Assembly: GCA_023525715.1 (NCBI GenBank)
Contig: CM042010.1
Location: forward strand, 82,461,894 to 82,525,893
Length of the DNA stretch: 64,000 nt
Direction: 5' to 3'
DNA from: Cichorium intybus
Taxonomy: Eukaryota > Streptophyta > Magnoliopsida > Asterales > Asteraceae
Under the pieces are notes generated by a model. The model was not told the origin of the DNA and did not search any database. It was given only the letters and a program-made list of their open reading frames with translations. Within the stretch, counting starts at the first letter, position 1. Each line of letters begins with the position of its first letter. Made by a program: the position numbers and the translations under genes. Below are positions 13,201 to 23,744 of the stretch, piece after piece.

Positions 13201-13824
13201 TGGTAAGGGACGTGTAACCAATAACTATGGAGTGTGCGTAAGGGGGGAGACGTATAATGCCGAAGAGTCTGACTACTACGGCTTAGTGGATGATATCTTA
13301 GAGATCGAGTATTATGGTCGCGGGCATTCAGTGGTTGTACTTTTTAGATGTACTTGGTTTGATAACGACCACGGTGTAATAGCAACCAAAATGGGTTGGT
13401 TGATGTCAAACACAAGTCCCGACTTCAAACAAATGACCCTTTTTGCTTGGCATCACAAGCAGAACAAGTACTTTATACACCGTACCCTGCAACGACAAAA
13501 GAGACGAAGGATAAGTGGGCGGTTGTTAAGACAAAAGCAAGAGGGGTAATTGAAGTCACCGAAGCTGAACAGGGAGCTGATGGAATCTTTCAGGTTGATG
13601 AGCGGTTTGAATCACCCCATATAGTAACTACTATTGAACGCATGTCCCTAGCCTTAAATACAACTGACTATGAGCAAATATCTGATGAAGAGAATGAAGA
13701 ATATGAGGAAGAAGAGAATGAAGAACAAGAATTTGAAAGTGAAGATGATACAGAGGATGATGAAAATGAATTTGTTTATTATGAAGAAGAATTCGAAGAT
13801 GATGATGACGAAGACGGATATTAG
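10203..13824 (+). pseudogene. TNP2-type CACTA transposase, frameshifted
   Basis: The ATG at 10203 opens a 636-codon frame with an N-terminal transposase-associated domain (Cys/His pattern CPCAKCKNRYY then HLYMHGF, about residues 55-85) and a Transposase_21 core (about 300-600, including LGLCTDGFSP, PYCSDKSGSF and HNLDVMHIERNVFENL). At about 12090-12100, in an A-run, the frame shifts and then continues as a DUF4218-like region (FMQRLLPLAIRGFVP, MEHLVIHLVDEA). Introns at 12499-12576 and 12995-13075 are GT-AG. A DUF4216-like region (YYGLVDDILEIEYYG) follows. A second shift at about 13390-13400 leads to the frame with DPFCLASQAEQVLY and an acidic Glu/Asp-rich tail ending at 13824. TNP2 binds and cuts the element ends; with two shifts this copy should not make full-length protein. 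Confidence 0.9.
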
Positions 13825-13990
13825 GAACGTTGTATTTTGTTGTAATTATGTGGTTAGGATATCCCTTTGTAAAATGTTTAACTTATTTGCGATTTATGAT
13901 ATGGTATATCAAGTTTGAATTATTTGTTTCTATATGGCTTATCAATTATCTTATATTATATATCTGACCATTTTTTCTATTAAATGCAGG

Positions 13991-16370
13991 ATGTCGGGTA
14001 AATCACGTGCTAAGGTCGCTTCTCCGAGTGGTAGTTGTAAGAGATCTAGAGATGATAGCAGATCTAGTGGAGCTCGACCCCCTCTCAAAACTACTGGAGC
14101 TCGACCCCTTCCCAAATCTACTGGAGCTCGACCCCCTCCCAAATCTACTGGAGCTCGACCCTCTCCCACATCTAGTGGAGCTCGCCCCCCTCCCAAATCT
14201 TCTGGATCTCGACCCTCTCCCACATCTACTAGAGCGCGTCCCCCTCCCACGTCTATTGTAGCTCGACCCCCTCCTACATTTACTCGAGATCGACCCCCTC
14301 CCACATCTAATGTATCTCCACAGTCTCTACCTGCCAGTAGTAGGATCGGCTCACCGGAGCATGCGCATATGGATACATCTTATTACAGTGAGGAGGATGA
14401 CGGGGAGGATGACAGGGAGCATGACAGGGAGGATGACGAGGAGCACTACAGTGACGAGGATGACTTTGACTTGATGCATGGGATGTCGACGCCGTCGCAT
14501 CATTCGGGTGCCAGAGGCTCTAATGCCGGAGATTTTGATGGATCGTTGTTGCCTTTTATCAACCGAAACGGGAAAAAGTTAGTAGTTTTATTATTTGAAT
14601 TTATGATTATTGATTTTATGGTTATACTTATATAGTTTTTTCAATATTGTAGGTTTGGAAATCGCACAGTTCACTCGGCGATCATAGGTGTATTATGGCA
14701 GTATATGGATGCGTCTTGGCCTAAATTTACTGATATCCCAAAGTCATTTTTGAGACAGATGTTTGAGCGTTTCCGTGTAATATATTAAATCTTTATTTGT
14801 ATATCTATAGTTTATTTGATTTTGGGGTTGAAATTCTAACTTTACTTGTCATTATTTACAGACGCTTTACAGGTGGCATCCAGAAGAGGACCAGAGCATT
14901 TATGACGGTTTTGAAAATACGATCAAAGACCGATACAAAGATCGGATGAGGGTTGCTAGGATACATTCTGCAAATTTAGCAATAGTTGCCAATCACACTA
15001 TCGTTTGCATTGCGGACTCTATCCACATCTTGAAGGATTTCCATCCCAAATATATACCGGATGGCGTGTGGCGATCATTATGCAAAGTAAACGATTCTCT
15101 ATATTATTGTTTATTTTGTTGAATTTTATTACTTGTATTAGTATTATACATGTGTGTTATTTTTTACAGTATTGGGACACACCAGCATGGAAGAAGTTGT
15201 CTGCTAGCGGGAAGAAAAACCGCAATTCATCTGATGGTTCTGGGAAGACGGGCAGACACACAGGCGGCAGCATCGGAATGAACGAGCACCGTGACAGATT
15301 GGTAACTAGTCATATTTAAGAATTTTAGTAACTTTTTTTCTTTTAACAATAACTACATCAACTATATTGTGCTGTTTATGTAGAAATTGATGTTGGGTAG
15401 AGAACCCACATGGGAAGAGTTGTATATGCAGACTCACTTGACCGCCGAATCAAAAAAAAGATATTTCGCAGGAGACCATACAAATTTGCAATTTCTCACA
15501 AAGAAGGCTGAAGATTCATATGTAATTTGTGTTTACCAATTTTATATAATGGTGTTGTTTTGGTTTTTGGTACAACGATAATGATGTTGTTTTGGTGTAA
15601 ATTGTAGTATAATTATAAGAGGGCTGCGATTGAAAAATACCCAGATGAGGATGCTCGGCCTGACGGAGATGCTGGTTTGTGGCTCGAGACCCAGTTTCAG
15701 ATGGGGGGAGGGAAAAAAAAGGGTCCTGTCTATGGGATAGGGTCTTCGGATATTCATCGTGTGGTTACCGGGACATTTTCTACCGGGTCTCCGTCTTTCT
15801 CAGACTATGCACAGTCGCAACAGGAGGTATACTTATTCATTAAATGCAATTTGTTTTATATAATAAGTTGTTATGATGGATGGTAAGATAAAGTATATTG
15901 CTATTATGTATAGTAGCGATAAAGTACATTACATATATGGTTGAAAATGAAAATATGTTGTTATTATGGATAGTAAGGTAAAGTATATTGTTATTATGAT
16001 TAAAAATGCAAGTACATTGCTATATATGATAGTAAGTGTAAAGTACTTGGCATATATGGTTAAAATAAAAGTATGTTATTATGGATAGTAAGGTGAAATA
16101 CATTGATATTATAAATTGTAAATGAAAGTATGTTGTGATTAAAAAAATACTAAAAGTAAGGATTTAAATTGAAGTATATTCACTAACTTTATATGTTCGT
16201 CTTACCAATTTTAGGTACAAATGTTGCGTGAAAAATTGCAAACCATGGAAGAGCAGATGAAGACAAGAGAAGAAAAATTTGAAGAAAGACAAACAGAAAT
16301 GGAAAGAAAGCAAAAAGAAATGCATGATATGATGGCGACTTTTATGCAAAGTCGTCTAAATTCTTCTTGA
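13991..16370 (+). CDS. TnpA-like second CACTA protein (Transposase_24 family)
   Basis: The start ATG follows directly after a TGCAG acceptor. Likely exons: 13991-14577, 14653 to about 14779, 14863 to about 15088, about 15170-15300, 15384 to about 15519, about 15609-15825 and 16215-16370. Visible: a proline/arginine-rich repeat domain, an acidic stretch (EEDDGEDDREHDRED), a conserved core with MFERFRTLYRWH, YWDTPAWKKLSASGKKNR, GSIGMNEHRDRL, MLGREPTWEELYMQTH and GPVYGIGSSD, and a C-terminal coiled coil (EQMKTREEKFEERQTE). This is the layout of plant Ptta/En/Spm proteins, which bind subterminal repeats. All exons stay open by eye, though exon 3 around 14980-15030 fits less well. It runs in the same direction as TNP2, 166 bases downstream. 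Confidence 0.75.
14066..14310 (+). repeat. 27-bp coding minisatellite (GARPPPKST repeats)
   Basis: About nine copies of a 27-bp unit encode the nonapeptide GARPPPKST with variants, in frame within the TnpA-like gene. The period is a multiple of three, so copy-number change keeps the frame. Confidence 0.85.
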
Positions 16371-17232
16371 CCACCTAGTAACCCGTCAAGTGATCCAAAT
16401 CATTAGTTTGATATTATGAAACAATAGATATTTTTGTGTATGAAACAACTAAAGCCGTGAAATGTGTTGCTTAATTAGCTTTTGTAAATCATATTGTTTT
16501 CATGGGCTATTAGGTTTGAAACAATTGTATTTTTTGTGTATGACACAATTAGCGTCATGATACGTGATGCTTAATTAGCTTTTGTATCGATTATTTATGT
16601 TATTGTATGTTAAATCTATTATTTTTTGCTACATTTGTGCTATATTAAAAAGCTGGAAATTTTTATTTTTATTTTTGATTATTTTAATTAAAAAAATAGC
16701 GACAGATTATTGATGGAAATTCTTAAGTAAAACTAGTCGTCGGTATTCCGTCACTAAAAAGAAAATCTTGAACCGGTAGGTATTCGGTAGGTAAACATAA
16801 TCGTCGGTATTCTGTAGTTCAAATGAAAAGCCTTAGTTGGTAGGAAATCGGTAGATAAAGACGCTCGTCGGTATTCCGTCCTTAAATTGAAAAGCCTTAG
16901 TCGGTAGGTATTCGGTAGGTAATGGTCCTCGTTGGTATTTCGTCACTAAATTGAAAAGCCTTGAATCGGTAGGTACTAGGTAGGTAACGTTTGAGGTCGG
17001 TAATCCGTCACTAAAGTCGGAAAAACAGATCTCATAGGTATTCTGTCGATGATTACCGACGGATGGATTTCGTCGGTATTCCGTCAATAGGTGCGTCGGA
17101 AATCGGTAGGTAACGTTTTCCCACCAGGGTTTTTCCTCCTTCCCAGTTCCGTCGGTAAACCGTCGGAAAACCCATATACCTACCAAATAGCTACCAAAAC
17201 CGTCGTCACGGATACTCAGTATTCTAGTAGTG
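16371..17232. repeat. 3' subterminal region of the CACTA element
   Basis: After about 300 bases of plain AT-rich sequence with a short duplication (GAAACAA, TGATGCTTAATTAGCTTTTG), a unit of about 60 bp with TCGGTAGGTATTCGGTAGGT and GTCGGTATTCCGTCACTAAA recurs about six times from 16700 to 17110. The end is CTAGTAGTG at 17232. Confidence 0.8.
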
Positions 17233-17302
17233 ATTCTTGAATTTTTGAAAGTATGTTATGTTTAGAATATGCAAACAATTTCACTAACCACGTGGGGGCA
17301 TG

Positions 17303-17490
17303 TGTTGGTGATTTTAGTGTCACCGGTACATTTAATGTAATGGATTTAACAAGTGTATCGAGGGTAATGTTATTAGTTTTGATATAAGTTGGGAGGTGCA
17401 GGATTGCACGCTTGTATCTACTAAATATTGCCGGTACACAGACTGAACGGGGGTTCAATGGGGGCTACGCCCCCTTTGCGGGGTCCTAGG
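17303..17490 (+). repeat. Copia 5' LTR (part shared with the 3' copy)
   Basis: Starts TGTTGGTGATTTTAG; matches 36660-36835 up to the G/C-rich stretch GAACGGGGGTTCAA. The LTR probably extends further right, but its end and primer binding site could not be fixed because the 3' copy is truncated. Confidence 0.75.
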
Positions 17491-17932
17491 GGCAGCGCCC
17501 GTTGCGGGGTTTGGGGCAGCGCCCCAAAACCTAAACGAAATTGACATTTGGAAATATAGACTCGTTATATAATTCTATGAAGTTCAGGGTTTATTTTGTC
17601 AATTTCTAAACTAACCAACTCCCTCTAACGGTCAGAATAGTTATCAGGATATATCTTGATTTCGGTTTTTTATTTTTCGAGATACACAAGAAAAACGGAC
17701 GAACTTTTCTATCATCTTCTTCAATTCTGAGATCATTTTTCTGCCTTAAATTTGATATTGTTCCTTTAGGAAATATCCTAGTTTGAAATTCGTGAACCCA
17801 AGGCTATTAGGGTCGAATTATTAAATGAGGAAAGTGTGTTCACACGTTTCCTGATTTGATCCAGATTTCCTCATAACCCTAATTCGAATTCCCCCCAACA
17901 ATCTAGTTTGATACTTCGTTTTCTGAGTAAGC
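17491..17932 (+). other. Rest of copia 5' LTR and leader
   Basis: Non-coding sequence before gag, starting with a GGGGCAGCGCCCC hairpin-forming stretch. No standard methionine-tRNA primer site (TGGTATCAGAGC) is seen. Confidence 0.4.
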
Positions 17933-18793
17933 ATGTCTGGAATTACTGTGAAGGAGATGACTACGACGTTTGGCAAATTTGAGAAGTTCCAGGGTCAAGA
18001 TTTCAGGCGCTGGCAAAGGAAGATGCACTTCCCGTTGATCACTTTGAAGGTTGGATATGTTTTTAGTACTCCTAAACCAGAAGAACTGGAAAATGAAACC
18101 TTGGAACAAAACAGAAGGAGAAGCAAATGGGAGAATGACAACTACATCTGCCTTGGTCATATTCTGAATGGTATGTGTGATTCTCTCTTTGATACTTATA
18201 GGAGTGTTGAAACAGCCAGTGAATTATGGAACACACTTGAAGCAAAATATATTACTGAAGATGCGTCCAGTAAAAAGTTCATTGTGTCTGATTTCAACAA
18301 TTATAAAATCGTTGATTCTTGATCTGTCATGGAACAATACAATGAAATCCTCCAAATTTATGGTTAATTTAAACAACACAACATGAATATGGATGAAGCC
18401 TTTGCTGTTTCGAGTGTGATTGATAAACTTCCACCCTCATGGAAGGATTTCAAACACAATCTGAAACATCAAAAGGAAGAGATGAATTTGGTTCAACTTA
18501 GGAGTCACTTGAGAATTGAAGAGGGTCTTCGTAATCAAGAGAGTGACAATAAAGGCAAGGGCAAATCTGAAAATGGACAGCCCCAAGTTCACATGGTTGA
18601 GGCCAACAATTCTAACAATAAGGGAAAAGGTAAAAAACTTAAGTATGAGGGTAACAACAAAAAGTACAACAAGAAAAACAAAGATTCCAAAGATCTTGTG
18701 TGTTGGGGATGCAAATTGAAAGGGAATATGAAGCATGACTATCGAGTGAAACTTGGAAATAATGGTGCTGGTGGTAGTGGAAAAGATGGTACT
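17933..18793 (+). pseudogene. Copia gag, two in-frame stops, broken zinc knuckle
   Basis: The ATG at 17933 starts a typical copia gag (GKFEKFQGQDFRRWQRKM, then SELWNTLEAKY). TGA at 18320-18322 and a TAA at about 18368 interrupt an otherwise single frame that runs to the insertion at 18794. Both stops can arise by C-to-T change (CGA, CAA), as expected for methylated, silenced copies. The CCHC knuckle reads CWGCKLKGNMKHDY, so the His and last Cys are lost. Gag forms the particle and binds RNA; pol resumes at 31114. Confidence 0.85.
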
Positions 18794-20307
18794 TGTAACG
18801 ACCCAAAAATATGTCCAAATGGAAAGTAAGAAGTAAAGGAATAATTAATAAGTAATTATTCATAGTTTGAGCAAAAAGGGTATTTTGGTAATTTCCAATT
18901 ACGATTATAAAATGAAAAGAATTATATTTTCATTAAGGATGAAGAATATGAATTATATTATAGTTATAAGTATAAAGTATGAATACTGAAAAGGTAAAAG
19001 TGAGTGAAAAGTGCAAAATGACCAAAAAGGGCATTTTCGTCATTTTGAACTATTTAACCTCATAACGAGATTTTTATGTGTTAAAATGTTCTTAATGTTC
19101 AAATAAGTTTATAAGTGGGGCAAAACTATAAAACTTAGAAGTTTCCATAATTTAAGTAAGTTTTGTGCCTAAAGTGAAAAGTAAGAAGCTTGAAGGACCA
19201 AATTGTCATTCCAGGAAAGTATGGTAGTATAAATAAGAGAAAAATCTGCATTCTCCTCATAGTGAACTTATTTCAGCCACGGGAAAGTTCTAGAGAGGGT
19301 TAGAGAGAGATCGATTTTGGAAGATTATGAAGGATCGAGTCAAAATTAGAAGAAAACCCACTTGGAATTGAAGAATTCTAAGCCTTCTAAGGTTAGTAAA
19401 CATGTTTTTAAGGTTGTTTAACCCATTTCCCGTGGGTAGGTTACTGTAGATTCGAGATTTCAGTGGCTAGAGGAGGATTATCCTATGATTCCTAGCCTTA
19501 ATTTGTGTCTTAATTATTATATAAACCTAGTTTAACCATTGAATGTGTTAAAAATCAAGAAATGGGAATTTGAGCTCAAGAACCCTAACTAACGGGTTTG
19601 TAAGAACAAGTTGGTTTTAATGGTTCTTGATAAGTCTAATATGTCATAATAGAAGTAATAAATCATTCCTAGTTGATAAATTTGAGTAATTTCAGTTTTT
19701 ATGTAAAAATGTTAAAAATGGAGATTTTTGGGAAAACTTGGAATCAAATGATTCCATGGATTTAAGAACATGTTTAACATGATGGTTTTAGTCATGTAAT
19801 GAGTCATAAATGATGTTTATGTATGAAGAAACCATTGGAAGTGGTTTCCTAATGATTCCAAGCAATCAACAATAAGTTGGAACTAAATGGTTATTGGAAG
19901 GGTGGAATGGAATTGATGATTCCATGAATGAAACCTATAGAAATGGCTAATGAGAATCATGAATCGGTAAAGAATGAAGTGTGTTTTGGGTTTTAAAACC
20001 CCTAATTTAGCTTCCCTTGATTGTATAAATGTATATATAGAAGTTGGAAAGAAATGGGCTCTTGTATTAGAATTGATGTACACATGAGCTTCCTTAGAGC
20101 TCTTGTGACATCCTATGGTCTTAACCATTAAGTCATGAACTAAATAAGTCTTAATGAGAATAAAAATATGTTCTTGACATGTTATAAGGTCAATAGAACC
20201 TATTGGTAAAGTTTGGTTAAGTTTAGGAACAAATGGAACCAAGAAATGAACTAAAATTGCAAAGAAAGAACAAAATTCGGGGGCAGGAAAAATGGGTCTA
20301 TAGCCTG

Positions 20308-20412
20308 ACACGACCCGTGTTAGGTTACACCACCCGAGTGGGGAACCTGGGTCTGCAATCCGAGGGTCTGAAGATCCTACACGACCCGTGTGAGTCCCAC
20401 ACGACCCATGTG
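20308..20412. repeat. Short repeats CACGACCCGTGT in the LTR
   Basis: Four near copies of CACGACCC(G/A)TGT in about 100 bases; the inverted family member at about 45160-45330 shows the complementary ACACGGGTCGTG. Confidence 0.6.
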
Positions 20413-20595
20413 ACCTGAATACTTGAAATTCACTCCCGTTATTGCCCTATTTGTGTAGTTTGATCCCCGAACTTCTAGTATAAGCATAATAATGTGTGAG
20501 AAAATGAAAATAAGTATATTAGGACATGGGTTAAGTGGTATTTATATGTATTGTTAAGACCTATCATGTATTAATAAGAATGTTAATGAACTCCT

Positions 20596-20943
20596 TGTTG
20601 GATTAGGTGTCTAAGCCATGACTAATAATTAGTATTTAACTAATTAATAGAAGCAAAGTCCATTTGGGTTGCCCTCATAGCTAGAGGTTTGTCAGAAAGT
20701 TCAGTAGAGAGAAAGATTGATTTATTATATGATTAATAAATCAATAGAAAATAAATAAATAGTTTATTAATATATTAAAATGATGATATATTAATTATAA
20801 ACTATATTAATTAATTAGAAATTAATCTATAATTAATTGGAATTAATTTGGTGATTAATTTAATTAATTAAAGGTGTAGGGACTGATATTGTAATTATTC
20901 AATAGTTGAGTAAGTGACAATTTTGGCAGGATAATAACCAGTG

Positions 20944-21041
<98 letters not shown>

Positions 21042-21449
21042 TATAATTTCGATTATAATAAGTTAGGATAAATAGATTTGAATTAAAGATAAAGGTTTAT
21101 CTTGATTTGAATTCAAAAGGTTTATCTTTTAAGGCTTATCTGGTTATCTGCTGGAGGCTATAAATAGGGAGCCTCAAACCCTTTGTTTTCTGCGCCAATT
21201 TACACCAAAACTCTCTAGAATTTCGTGGCTTTCCCTAGCTCCTTGGGTGTGACTTCATTTGAGGCAGGACACTTGTGCTGCTCAGCTTTCAATAAATCCT
21301 AAAAGGTTAGTTTTCTGATTTATTTCTTTTAGTTTATTTCTTCTGGCCTTTAGGAGTTTATTATATGTTCAATTAGAAGAAAACATAGATCCTTATAGGT
21401 TGCATGTGAACTTAGGTTATTAGTTCATTGATTTGCATAAAACCCTTCA
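20596..21449 (+). repeat. LTR 1 of the gag-only element
   Basis: 854 bp, TGTTGG...CCTTCA, with a long (AT)n tract at about 20948-21036 and a TATA box TATAAATA at 21159-21166. Relatives are LTR 2 at 27523 and the LTR at 51215. Confidence 0.9.
20948..21036. repeat. (AT)n microsatellite within LTR 1
   Basis: About 45 AT units at the same LTR position as the tracts at 27876 and 51368. Confidence 0.97.
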
Positions 21450-21450
21450 A

Positions 21451-21462
21451 TGGTATCAGAGC
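21451..21462 (+). promoter_or_regulatory. Primer binding site (initiator Met tRNA)
   Basis: TGGTATCAGAGC immediately follows LTR 1 after one spacer base; complementary to the 3' end of plant initiator methionine tRNA. Confidence 0.9.
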
Positions 21463-22820
21463 ATTTTGACTGTTTTCTTGTTGAATTGTTATAATAGTTT
21501 TCCTAATTTTTAGGGTTTAAAGCTTATAAACCCTAATTATATTGAAATCGATTTAGGGTTAGGGTTTTGAAAACCCTAGCCCCACCCCCCTTTTGATTTT
21601 CGAAAATTTGATTAGGGTTTTAGAAGGTATTCTATTTTTGGTAACTTTAATTTGATTAATTAAATGGATAACCTTAAACCCATTATTTGAAATCGAAAAT
21701 TAGGGGGTTTAAGATAGGTTTAAATTAATTTGATTAATTTGGTAAAACCTATCTATATTTGAATTAATTTAATTAATTGTTAATTAAAAGATAATTCAAG
21801 GATTTAATTTAATTTAAATTAATTGTTTTTTAAATTGGAAAAAATTAAAAGATAAATCCTAAAATAGTTTAAAAGGTTTAAAATATCAAAATTTAATTAA
21901 TTTAATTAATGGTTTAGTTAAAAGATAATTGAATCGATTTTAAAAGGTTTAATTTAATTTTAAATTTAATAGTTTAAATTCCAATAAATTAAAAGATAAA
22001 CCAAAAAAAACATTTTAAAAGGTTTAAAATTCATCTTATATATATTATAATTAAAAGTTAATATTATATGTATAAGATTTAATGGTTAGTCAAATCAATA
22101 GTAGGCCTCATTCACGAAGCTGATCTGTAAAGTGGGTATAAGGAGACTGCCTATAAAATGGCAGTCTAATGGGTGTCCACTCTCACCCACCGCTCGCATG
22201 ATCATTGGAGGGTCGTTAGCCGAACGTGTTTGATAGGACCGCCTAATCTCATTAAAAGTATAATGATATTATTCAAAGTACTGGAACAGCTTAATAAAAC
22301 CAAAATCTAGTTACTTTAGGAAAAATGTGAATTGGTGCTAATCCATGAAATTACACATTGCACTTTATGAAACATTGGTGAAGCGTGTATGGTTTACCGG
22401 CACACCAATAGGGGTTCATAAATAGTTGCAATGGGTTTCTCGGGTGTTATCATTGTTGATAGAGCGTGTGTGGTTTACCGGCACATCAATTAGAGATGGT
22501 AATTGACCCCGAGAGTACCAAGCTAATTTGCATGGTTATTCACATCTAGTTTGTGATCCTCGGCATCCCAGTCACAAACAGTACGGCACATCTAAGATTA
22601 AACATGCCATTGAAAAGTTCAATGAATCTCAACAGATCTAGGAATTTCATAAGATGAAATTGATAAATGTTTATCTACCTCAATGACCATTATGTTGTGA
22701 TTACGGCATCCCTCTTCACACCATAGTTGGGGTATTTTGGATCCTAGCCTTAATTAAATAACATATTGGGTAATTATTTAAAATGATCAATTAAACTAAT
22801 AAATTCTATTTCTCTTATAG

Positions 22821-23744
22821 ATGTCAAGTGTCAATTCTCCTCCTTCTCCTCCTTCACCCATTTCTGAAAGCATCAGAATGCACCTGCTAAATACAGAAAG
22901 GCTGACTGGCCTCAACTATAAGGAATAGCTTCGCAATTGGTGACTGGCTCTCGGCATTGCTGGCAAGCTACATCTCACCGAGTATCCGACCCCAGTTCCA
23001 CCGGAACAAGTCATCATAAAAGGTTCTTTTGGTGAATCCAAAAAGATTCGTGACCTCATGCTATTAACCATTGACCCCGAGTTCCGCAAGGATTTTGAAT
23101 CCTTGGGGCCATATGAGTTAATGCAACTGGTTGAGGAAAGGTTCCAAAAACCAGCTGAAGAGGAACGGGCTAGAATCTTCAAAAGACTTGCAGAGTGCAA
23201 GCTAAAAGAAGAAAGTAGCATCAATTCACATGTTCTTCAGATTGAAGCGTACATAAGCGAATTGTACAAACTTGGTTATTCCATGAGTCAGGAGATGAGT
23301 GTTGACATTCTACTCGCTTCGTTGACTAGTGAGTACGATCTGTTCATTCAGACGTATAGAAATGAAGACCAGAAAAAGGCTATAATGGAAATGCGTCCAC
23401 TGTTGACTTTATATGAGTCACTCTTGGACAGGCATAGCTCCAATGGCTCAGCTACTTCTGGATTATGTCCAGTGAAGAGATGTAACAAGAAACGGTCCAG
23501 ATCGTCTGGACATGTCTCAAACTGGGAATCCACTAAATCGGATACAGTCAAGGAAATATTGGAAGACGATCCAAATTTTTTGAAAGCTCAGGTATATCTA
23601 AAAACCTCAAAACTCCTGTTCCAAGATTTCTTGATACATAATGTGATAATCACATTTTGGTTTGTATGCAGGGAATCAAAAAGGCACGGGACTCTGGCGC
23701 ATAGGAGCACATTTGGATTGGATCTCCAGCTCGTGCAGTTTTGA
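22821..23744 (+). pseudogene. Gag of the gag-only element, with two early stops
   Basis: The ATG at 22821 opens a copia-type gag (MSSVNSPPSPPSPISESI, LNTERLTGLNYKE). TAG at about 22926 and TGA at about 22938 stand where KEWLRNWRLALG would be expected, one G-to-A and one C-to-T change. The frame then stays open (YELMQLVEERFQKP, SINSHVLQIEAYISEL, VDILLASLTSEYD) to 23744. A possible 80-bp GT-AG intron lies at 23592-23671. No CCHC knuckle is seen. Confidence 0.8.

Larger units (their letters stand above)
6186..17232 (+). mobile_element. Complete CACTA (En/Spm) transposon, about 11 kb
   Basis: Both ends are visible: CACTACTAGAA at 6186 and its complement TTCTAGTAGTG ending at 17232. They are flanked by a 3-bp direct duplication ATT (6183-6185 and 17233-17235), as expected for CACTA elements. 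Long subterminal zones carry CGGTAGGTATTCGG and GTCGGTATTCCGTCA motifs in both orientations. Inside are a TNP2-type transposase with two frameshifts and a TnpA-like gene that looks intact, plus a LINE ORF1 fragment and a SINE-like piece. The element may still move if a TNP2 protein is supplied by another copy. Confidence 0.93.

Noticed and set aside
13951..14304. Minus-strand glycine-rich frame (GGGRAPVDLG repeats)
   Set aside because: Antisense of the 27-bp coding repeat in the TnpA-like gene, whose plus-strand frame has splice sites and conserved downstream domains.
20948..21036. Evenly repeated tracts as a CRISPR array
   Set aside because: This is a eukaryotic sequence and the repeats are simple AT dinucleotides or minisatellites without unique spacers.
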